NCBI RefSeq assembly: GCF_009745975.1 | Contig: NZ_WHOL01000107.1 | Coordinates: 62,001 to 126,000 of the forward strand | Length of the DNA: 64,000 nucleotides | Source: Actinokineospora pegani | GTDB taxonomy: Bacteria > Actinomycetota > Actinomycetes > Mycobacteriales > Pseudonocardiaceae | Reading direction: 5' to 3' | In this document: in pieces, positions 58,843 through 64,000 of the stretch | Layout of the letters: each line of letters starts with the position of its first letter | Numbering within the stretch: position 1 is the stretch's first letter | Translations under genes and position numbers: made by a program | Notes under the pieces: generated by a model | Databases searched by the model: none | Seen by the model: the letters and a program-made list of their open reading frames with translations, nothing else | Told to the model about the DNA's origin: nothing

Positions 58843-60272
58843 CCGCCGTGGAGACGACGCTGTCGCACGCGTTGGCCGCGTTCGCCGCGCGCACCGCGCG
58901 GCGCCCGCTGCCACCGGAGGTCGCCGACAGCGTCCGCGACCGGGTGCTCGACGTCCTGGGCCTGTGCGTCGGGGCGCTGCCGCTGGACACCAGCGCCGCC
59001 GCCCTCGCCTACGTGCGCGAGCAGGCCGGGGCCGGGCAGGCGCACGTCGTCGGACAACCCGACCGGGTGCCCGCGGCCCTGGCCGCGCTGGCCAACGGCG
59101 TCCTGGCCCACTCGCTGGACTACGACGACACGCACCTGCCCTCGGTGCTGCACCCCAGCGCGTCGGTGGTGCCCGCCGCGCTCGCCGCGGCCGAGGCCGC
59201 GGGCTCCGACGGGACCGCCCTGCTGGCCGCGATCGCCACCGGGCTGGAGGTGTGCGTCCGGCTCGGGATGGCGGGCTACGACAGCGACGCCAAGACCTCG
59301 CTGTTCTTCGAGCACGGCCAGCACGCGACCTCCATCTGCGGGGCCGTGGGCAGCGCCGTGGCCGCCGCGATGCTGCTCGGCCTCGACGAGGCGGGCATCG
59401 GGCACGCGCTGGGCATCTCGGTGTCGATGGCCTCCGGGGTCATCGAGGCCAACCGCACCGGCGGGACGGTCAAGCGGCTGCACTGCGGCTGGGCCGCGCA
59501 CGCCGGGGTCTCGGCCGCGCAGCTGGCCGCCCACGGGTTCACCGGGCCGCCCGCCGCGCTGGAGGGCCGGTTCGGGTTCTTCCAGGCCCACCTGCACGGC
59601 CGGTTCGACCCGGCGGCGATCACCGACGGCCTGGGGGAGCGGTGGGAGGTGCCGGGCATCTTCTTCAAGCCCTACCCGGCCAACCACTTCACCCACACCA
59701 TTGTCGACGCCGCCGCCGACCTGCGGGCCCAGGGCGTCACACCCGAGGCGGTGGCGTCGTTGCGGGTCGGGGTCCCGGCGTCGGTGGTGCGCACCGTCGG
59801 CGAGCCGATCGAGCGCAAGCGGCTGCCCACCACGTCGTACGAGGCGCAGTTCAGCGGCCCGTACGCCGCCGTGGTCGGCCTGCTCGGCGGCGGCGGCCTC
59901 GGCGCCGCCCTGTCCGACTACGCGCCGGACCTGCTCACCGAGCCGGGGCGCACCGCCCTGATGGCCAAGACGACGGTGGTCGCCGACGACGAGTGCACCG
60001 AGATCTTCCCGCACCAGTTCCCGTGCGTGCTGCGGGCGCGCACGGTGGACGGTCGCGAGTGGACGACCAAGGCGCTGGTCAACCGGGGCGGGCCGGACAA
60101 CCCGCTGACGCGGGAGGAACTGCGGACCAAGTTCCGCGAGAACGTGACGGGCCTGCTGGCCCCGCGGGCGGCCGAGGCCGTCGAGGCGGCGGTGGCGGGA
60201 CTCGGCGGGGCAGCGACACCGGGCGAGCTGATGGCGCTGGTCCGGACCGATCGGGGGAACAGCCGTGGATAG
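58839..60272 (+). CDS. MmgE/PrpD family protein
   Basis: A 477-residue all-alpha and alpha/beta protein. DYDDTHLPSVLHPSASVVPA is the typical acidic-His block, LGISVSMASGVIEANRTGG with KRLHCGWAAHAGVSAAQLA the second, and FKPYPANHFTHTIVDAA the third. The family includes 2-methylcitrate dehydratase, cis-aconitate decarboxylase and imidazole or iminodisuccinate-related enzymes, all acting on tri- or dicarboxylates. The ATG overlaps the cyclase stop; the amidohydrolase start follows. It may dehydrate or decarboxylate a branched diacid. Confidence 0.92.
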   Translation: MTAVETTLSHALAAFAARTARRPLPPEVADSVRDRVLDVLGLCVGALPLDTSAAALAYVREQAGAGQAHVVGQPDRVPAALAALANGVLAHSLDYDDTHLPSVLHPSASVVPAALAAAEAAGSDGTALLAAIATGLEVCVRLGMAGYDSDAKTSLFFEHGQHATSICGAVGSAVAAAMLLGLDEAGIGHALGISVSMASGVIEANRTGGTVKRLHCGWAAHAGVSAAQLAAHGFTGPPAALEGRFGFFQAHLHGRFDPAAITDGLGERWEVPGIFFKPYPANHFTHTIVDAAADLRAQGVTPEAVASLRVGVPASVVRTVGEPIERKRLPTTSYEAQFSGPYAAVVGLLGGGGLGAALSDYAPDLLTEPGRTALMAKTTVVADDECTEIFPHQFPCVLRARTVDGREWTTKALVNRGGPDNPLTREELRTKFRENVTGLLAPRAAEAVEAAVAGLGGAATPGELMALVRTDRGNSRG

Positions 60273-60285
60273 CGAGGGAGTGGAC

Positions 60286-61737
60286 ATGTACGACCTGGTT
60301 CTGCGCGACGTCGACCTGGTCCGGCCGGGTGTCGAGGCGGTGGAGCGCACCGACATCGCCGTGCGCGCAGGCAAGATCGCCGCGATCGGCCCGGACCTCG
60401 GCCCGGCGGCCGAGGTCGTCGACGGCGGCGGGCGGCTGGCGTTCCCCGGCGTCGTCGACGCCCACCAGCACTGGGGCATCTACAACGAGCTGGGCGCCGA
60501 CACCGAGTCCGAGAGCCGGGCGTGCGCCCAGGGCGGGGTCACCACCGCGCTCAACTACATGCGCACCGGCCAGTACTACCTGAACAAGGGCGGGGAGTAC
60601 GCCGCCTTCTTCCCCGAGGTGCTCGCCGCCGCGAACGGCCGCGCCTACGTCGACTACGGGTTCCACCTCGCGCCGATGATGAGCAGGCACATCGCCGAGA
60701 TCCCCGACCTGGTCAGCGAGCACGGGGTGCCCTCGTTCAAGGTGTTCATGTTCTACGGCGCGCACGGCCTGCACGGCCGCTCCGCCGACCAGAGCTCGTT
60801 CCTGATGATCCCCGAGGGGGAGCGCTACGACTACGCGCACTTCGAGTTCGTCATGCGCGGCATCCAGGCCGCCCGGGAGCGGTTCCCCGAGCTGGCCGAC
60901 GAGATCTCGCTGTCGCTGCACTGCGAGACCGCCGAGATCATGACCGCCTACACCCGCCTGGTGGAGGAGGAGGGCACGCTCACCGGCCTGGAGGCGTACT
61001 CGGCCTCGCGCCCGGCGCACTCGGAGGGCCTGGCGATCTCGGTCGCCTCCTACCTGGCGCACGAGACCGGCCTGGTCAACATCAACCTGCTGCACCTGTC
61101 CTCGCGCAAGGCCGTGGACGCGGCACTGCGCATGGCCGAGGCGTTCCCGCACATCAACTTCCGCCGCGAGGTCACCATCGGCCACCTGCTGGCCGACTTC
61201 CGCACCGCCCACGGCATCGGCGGCAAGGTCAACCCCCCGCTCCGCGACCGCGACGACGTCGAGGCGCTGTGGGAGCACGTCGCCGCGGGCGACATCGACT
61301 GGGTGGTCAGCGACCACGCCTGCTGCCGCGACGAGACCAAGTTCGGCGCCGACCGCGACGACGTGTTCGTCGCCAAGTCCGGCTTCGGTGGCACCGAGTA
61401 CCTGCTCGCGGGCCTGCTCACCGAGGCCACCCGCCGCGGCCTGCCCCCGCACCGGGTCGCCGAACTCCTCTCGGCCAACCCGGCCTGCCGCTACGGCCTG
61501 CGCGCCAAGGGCGACATCGCGGTCGGCAAGGACGCCGACATCGCCCTGGTCGACCCCACCCACTCCTGGACGGTCCGCGCCGAGGACTCCGAGTCCACCC
61601 AGGAGTACACCCCGTTCGAGGGCTTCGAGCTGACCGCCAAGGTCACCGACACCTTCCTGCGCGGCCACCACGTCCTGGACAACGGCAAGATCACCGGCGA
61701 CCCGACGGGGACCTACCTGCGCCGTCCCACATCCTGA
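60286..61737 (+). CDS. Dihydropyrimidinase/hydantoinase-like amidohydrolase
   Basis: A 483-residue metal amidohydrolase. FPGVVDAHQHWG holds the first metal histidines, PSFKVFMFYGAHG the lysine that becomes carboxylated between two metals, SLHCETAEI and INLLHLSSRK the next histidines, and WVVSDHACC the catalytic aspartate. Members open hydantoin, dihydropyrimidine, allantoin or other cyclic amides. ATG 60286 is preferred because GAGGGAG lies five bases before it; GTGs at 60265 and 60280 are in frame. It is the last gene of the operon. Confidence 0.92.
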   Translation: MYDLVLRDVDLVRPGVEAVERTDIAVRAGKIAAIGPDLGPAAEVVDGGGRLAFPGVVDAHQHWGIYNELGADTESESRACAQGGVTTALNYMRTGQYYLNKGGEYAAFFPEVLAAANGRAYVDYGFHLAPMMSRHIAEIPDLVSEHGVPSFKVFMFYGAHGLHGRSADQSSFLMIPEGERYDYAHFEFVMRGIQAARERFPELADEISLSLHCETAEIMTAYTRLVEEEGTLTGLEAYSASRPAHSEGLAISVASYLAHETGLVNINLLHLSSRKAVDAALRMAEAFPHINFRREVTIGHLLADFRTAHGIGGKVNPPLRDRDDVEALWEHVAAGDIDWVVSDHACCRDETKFGADRDDVFVAKSGFGGTEYLLAGLLTEATRRGLPPHRVAELLSANPACRYGLRAKGDIAVGKDADIALVDPTHSWTVRAEDSESTQEYTPFEGFELTAKVTDTFLRGHHVLDNGKITGDPTGTYLRRPTS

Positions 61738-61741
61738 CACC

Positions 61742-61803
61742 CACCTGCCCTGGGCCACGCGGTCGTCGACCGGGACCGGTGTCCTCCAGCAGGGCACCCG
61801 GGT
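61742..61803. terminator. Possible bidirectional terminator
   Basis: TGCCCTG (61746-61752) can pair with CAGGGCA (61790-61796), with CACC/GGTG outside. The loop is long and itself GC rich. It lies between the end of the catabolic operon and the convergent quinone reductase gene. Confidence 0.3.
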
Positions 61804-61821
61804 GGCGTAGGCCGTCGGCGG

Positions 61822-62841
61822 TCAGGAGCTGATGTCCACCAGGACCTTGCCGACGACGCCGGCCTCCACCGCCCGGTGGGCGTCGTCGGTGCGGGCGAGG
61901 GGGAAGCGGACCAGGGGCAGGCCGTGTTCCCCGCCGACCGGGAGGGCGCCGTCGCGGACCGCGGCGGCGACGTCCTCGGCGCCCGCGGCGAGCGCTCGCG
62001 CGCCGACGGTGTAGAGGACCAGGAACTGGTAGCGGGTGTTCAGCATCATGTTCTGGCGGACGTCCAGGCCGACCGGCTTGTCGCCGTCGTTGGCGTAGGT
62101 CGAGATCGTCCCCCCGGTGCGCAGGACGGCCAGGTCGAGGTCCAGGTTCGCGCCGAGCGCGACCTCGGCGACGATGTCGACGCCGTCCGGGGCGAGGGCG
62201 CGGATCTGCCCGGCGGGGTCGTCCCCGCGGTAGTTGACGACGTGGTGGGCGCCCGCCGCGGTCGCCAGCCGGGCCTTCTCGGGGCCGCTGACGGTGCTGA
62301 CCACCGTGGCGCCCGCCCACCGGGCGAGCTGGATGACCGCGTGGCCCACCGCCCCGGCCCCGCCCGCGGCGAGCACCACCTTGCCCTCGAGCGCGCCGGG
62401 GCGCAGGCGGGTCGGCCCGTCCTCGGCGACGGTGAGGGCGCGGTGCGCGGTGATGGCCGGGACACCGAGTGCGGCGCCGAGGTCGAAGCCCGCGCCGTCC
62501 GGCAGCGGCACGGCCAGGTCGGCGGGGACCACGGTGAACTCGGCGGCGGTGCCGAACGGACGGCCGACGGTGGTCATGAACAGCCACACGCGCTGGCCGA
62601 CCCGGCCCTGGTCGACCCCCGCGCCGACGGCGTCGACCACCCCCGCGCCGTCGAGGTGCGGGGTGAGCTCCGGGAACGCCATGGGGTTGGTGGCGCCGGA
62701 GCGGGTCTTCCAGTCGGTCGGGTTGACCCCCGACACCGCGACCCGGACCCGGACCTCGCCCGGGCCGGGCGCGGGGAGGTCGCGGTCGACCAGTTCCAAG
62801 ACCTCGGGGCCGCCGTTGTCGCGGTAGACGATCGCCTTCAT
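61822..62841 (-). CDS. NADPH:quinone oxidoreductase-like zinc-independent alcohol dehydrogenase family protein
   Basis: A 339-residue MDR-family reductase. MKAIVYRDNGGPEVLELVD is the start, VSGVNPTDWKTRSGA the quinone reductase block, VVLAAGGAGAVGHAVIQLA the NADPH loop, and YQFLVLYTVG a late family block. The zinc cysteines of alcohol dehydrogenases are absent. It would reduce a quinone or enone in the cytoplasm. ATG 62841 follows GAAGGACAGGTC. It is divergent from the P450 gene and convergent with the catabolic operon, so membership of that pathway is doubtful. Confidence 0.9.
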   Translation of the reverse strand: MKAIVYRDNGGPEVLELVDRDLPAPGPGEVRVRVAVSGVNPTDWKTRSGATNPMAFPELTPHLDGAGVVDAVGAGVDQGRVGQRVWLFMTTVGRPFGTAAEFTVVPADLAVPLPDGAGFDLGAALGVPAITAHRALTVAEDGPTRLRPGALEGKVVLAAGGAGAVGHAVIQLARWAGATVVSTVSGPEKARLATAAGAHHVVNYRGDDPAGQIRALAPDGVDIVAEVALGANLDLDLAVLRTGGTISTYANDGDKPVGLDVRQNMMLNTRYQFLVLYTVGARALAAGAEDVAAAVRDGALPVGGEHGLPLVRFPLARTDDAHRAVEAGVVGKVLVDISS

Positions 62842-63010
62842 GACCTGTCCTTCTCGATCGGGTGCTCTTCTCGGGTGGAACAAGGGCGGGCCTGCGTTTA
62901 TTCATCCGGTTCGGCGATCCTGCCGGGCTGGCGGTGGTGCTGGGGCGCGCCGGTGTGAATCATCGAGGCAGGTTGGCCCTGTGTCCCCATCGGCGAGAGG
63001 TGTGATCTGC

Positions 63011-64000
63011 TTGACGGCGGAAACCGAGATCCCGGCGCTGCCCACGGCGCGGCCGAGCGGGTGCCCCTTCGACCCGCCCGAGTCCTACACCCGGCTGCGG
63101 GAGGAGGACCCGGTGGCGAAGGTCCGCTGCCCGGCGGGCATGGACGCCTGGCTGGTCACCCGGCACGGCGATGTGCGGGCGGTGCTCGCCGACCGGTCGA
63201 TGAGCTCGCGTGGCGGCGCCTCGGCGCACGTCAACGCGGGCGGCAGGCTCGACGGTGAGCCCGTCCCCGGGTCGATCATCCAGCTCGACGGCGAGGCGCA
63301 CGCCCGGCTGCGGCGGATGGTGGTCGCGGAGTTCACCGTGCGGCGGGTCGAGGCCATGCGCGCCTACATCCAGCGGCTCGTCGACGACCACATCGACGCC
63401 ATGCTGGCCGCGGACGGGCCGGTCGACCTGGTGGAGGACTTCGCGCTGCCGATCCCGTCGCTGGTGATCTGCGAGCTCCTGGGCATCCCGTACGACGACC
63501 GCCGCCAGTTCCAGGCCCAGAGCACGGTCCTGGTCAGCACCGACAAGACGTTCGAGGAGAGCCAGCACGCCCTCGGCGGGCTGGCCGGCTACCTCGGGAC
63601 CCTGTTCGAGGGCAAGCTGCGCGACCCCCAGGACGACCTGATCAGCAGGCTCATCGCCAGGGGCGAGGCCGCGGGCGACCCGCTGACCATGCCCGAGCTG
63701 GTCGTCCTCGGTCTGAGCCTGCTCGTCGCGGGCCACGAGACGACGGCCAACATGATCGCGTTGAGCACCCTGGCCCTGCTGGACCATCCGGACCAGCGCG
63801 ACACCGTCCTCGCCGAGCCGGAGACCGCCGTCGAGGAGCTGCTCCGCTACCTGTCCGTGGTCCAGTTCGGCGTCCTGCGCTACGCCACCGAGGACGTCCG
63901 TGTCGGCGACCAGGCCGTCAAGGCGGGGGAGTGGCTCGTCGCCGCCCTCGGCTCGGCCAACCGCGACGAGGCCCAGTTCGCCGCCGCCGACGCGCTCGAC
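63011..64000 (+). CDS. Cytochrome P450, N-terminal 330 residues (cut by window edge)
   Basis: The frame is open to the window end. GCPFDPPESYTRLREEDPV is the usual start, [19 protein letters not shown] the I helix, VEELLRYLSVVQFG the ExxR region, and the heme cysteine lies beyond the edge. It resembles the P450 at 20767 along its whole visible length. The start is uncertain: TTG 63011 lies ten bases after GAGAGG, and GTGs at 62981 and 63002 are in frame. Its redox partner is not visible. It lies 170 bases from the divergent quinone reductase gene. Confidence 0.88.
   Translation, partial: MTAETEIPALPTARPSGCPFDPPESYTRLREEDPVAKVRCPAGMDAWLVTRHGDVRAVLADRSMSSRGGASAHVNAGGRLDGEPVPGSIIQLDGEAHARLRRMVVAEFTVRRVEAMRAYIQRLVDDHIDAMLAADGPVDLVEDFALPIPSLVICELLGIPYDDRRQFQAQSTVLVSTDKTFEESQHALGGLAGYLGTLFEGKLRDPQDDLISRLIARGEAAGDPLTMPELVVLGLSLLVAGHETTANMIALSTLALLDHPDQRDTVLAEPETAVEELLRYLSVVQFGVLRYATEDVRVGDQAVKAGEWLVAALGSANRDEAQFAAADALD

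Noticed and set aside
1-64000. CRISPR arrays, tRNA or rRNA genes, prophage or integrative-element boundaries
   Set aside because: No regularly spaced repeats, cloverleaf-like sequences, rRNA cores, integrase genes or attachment-site repeats were recognised on reading both strands.

Overview
The window reads as chromosomal DNA of a high-GC actinomycete, most likely a member of the Pseudonocardiaceae. This is an inference from the very GC-rich third codon positions, the many GTG and TTG starts, the 1- to 8-base gene overlaps, the short actinobacterial type of valyl-tRNA synthetase, and the gene families present. No rRNA, tRNA, CRISPR array, phage or intact insertion sequence was recognised.

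Layout. (1) 1-6159: a glycosyltransferase island, with three minus-strand genes (one cut by the window edge) divergent from a WcbI-type gene and a run of GT4, MurG-like and GT2 genes, probably for a surface glycan. (2) 6160-19700: a thioredoxin with a WCPPC active site, a decayed IS982-type transposase, a GlxA-type regulator divergent from an MFS carrier, an envelope trio (membrane phosphodiesterase, DedA, metallo-beta-lactamase fold), an ECF transporter T gene apparently fused to a broken cobalamin riboswitch, a pair of odd proteins (nitrilase-like and RhiA-like), a zinc-ribbon protein and a DHA2 exporter. (3) 19799-25392: a TetR gene preceded by a translationally coupled leader ORF, a cytochrome P450 preceded by a frame-broken small ORF, valS behind a strong bidirectional terminator, and another TetR gene divergent from a DrrAB-type ABC exporter. 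(4) 25479-32393: the exporter, a tiny lipoprotein-like gene, an SRPBCC protein, an alpha/beta hydrolase, a dienelactone hydrolase, an antitoxin-like small protein, PPK2, a frameshifted VOC protein and a membrane protein. (5) 32831-37598: a tight four-gene operon of Ser/Thr kinase, FHA protein, membrane-anchored binding protein and a lipoprotein that fuses a binding-protein domain to a vWA domain. (6) 37636-40034: an arsenic locus, arsI divergent from arsR-acr3-arsC. (7) 40045-42056: an XRE/MmyB-type regulator divergent from an SDR.

(8) 42194-61737 is the most striking part. Eighteen genes lie in two divergent operons around one promoter region. The minus operon holds a TMADH/2,4-dienoyl-CoA-reductase-like flavoprotein, an IclR regulator and a CitE-like lyase. 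The plus operon of fifteen genes holds a solute-binding lipoprotein, a second such flavoprotein with an altered Fe-S site, a CMD protein, a DUF2848 protein, a maleate-isomerase-like protein, an SDR, a complete peptide/opine/nickel-type ABC transporter, an alpha/beta-hydrolase-fold protein lacking its nucleophile and histidine, a type III CoA-transferase, a cyclase-type amidase, an MmgE/PrpD protein and a dihydropyrimidinase-like amidohydrolase. Together they look like an uptake and breakdown route for a small, probably nitrogen-containing ring compound or imide, in which the product is opened, isomerised, activated as a CoA ester and cleaved by the CitE-like lyase. The substrate cannot be read from the sequence. 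(9) The window ends with a quinone-oxidoreductase gene and the start of a second P450 gene.
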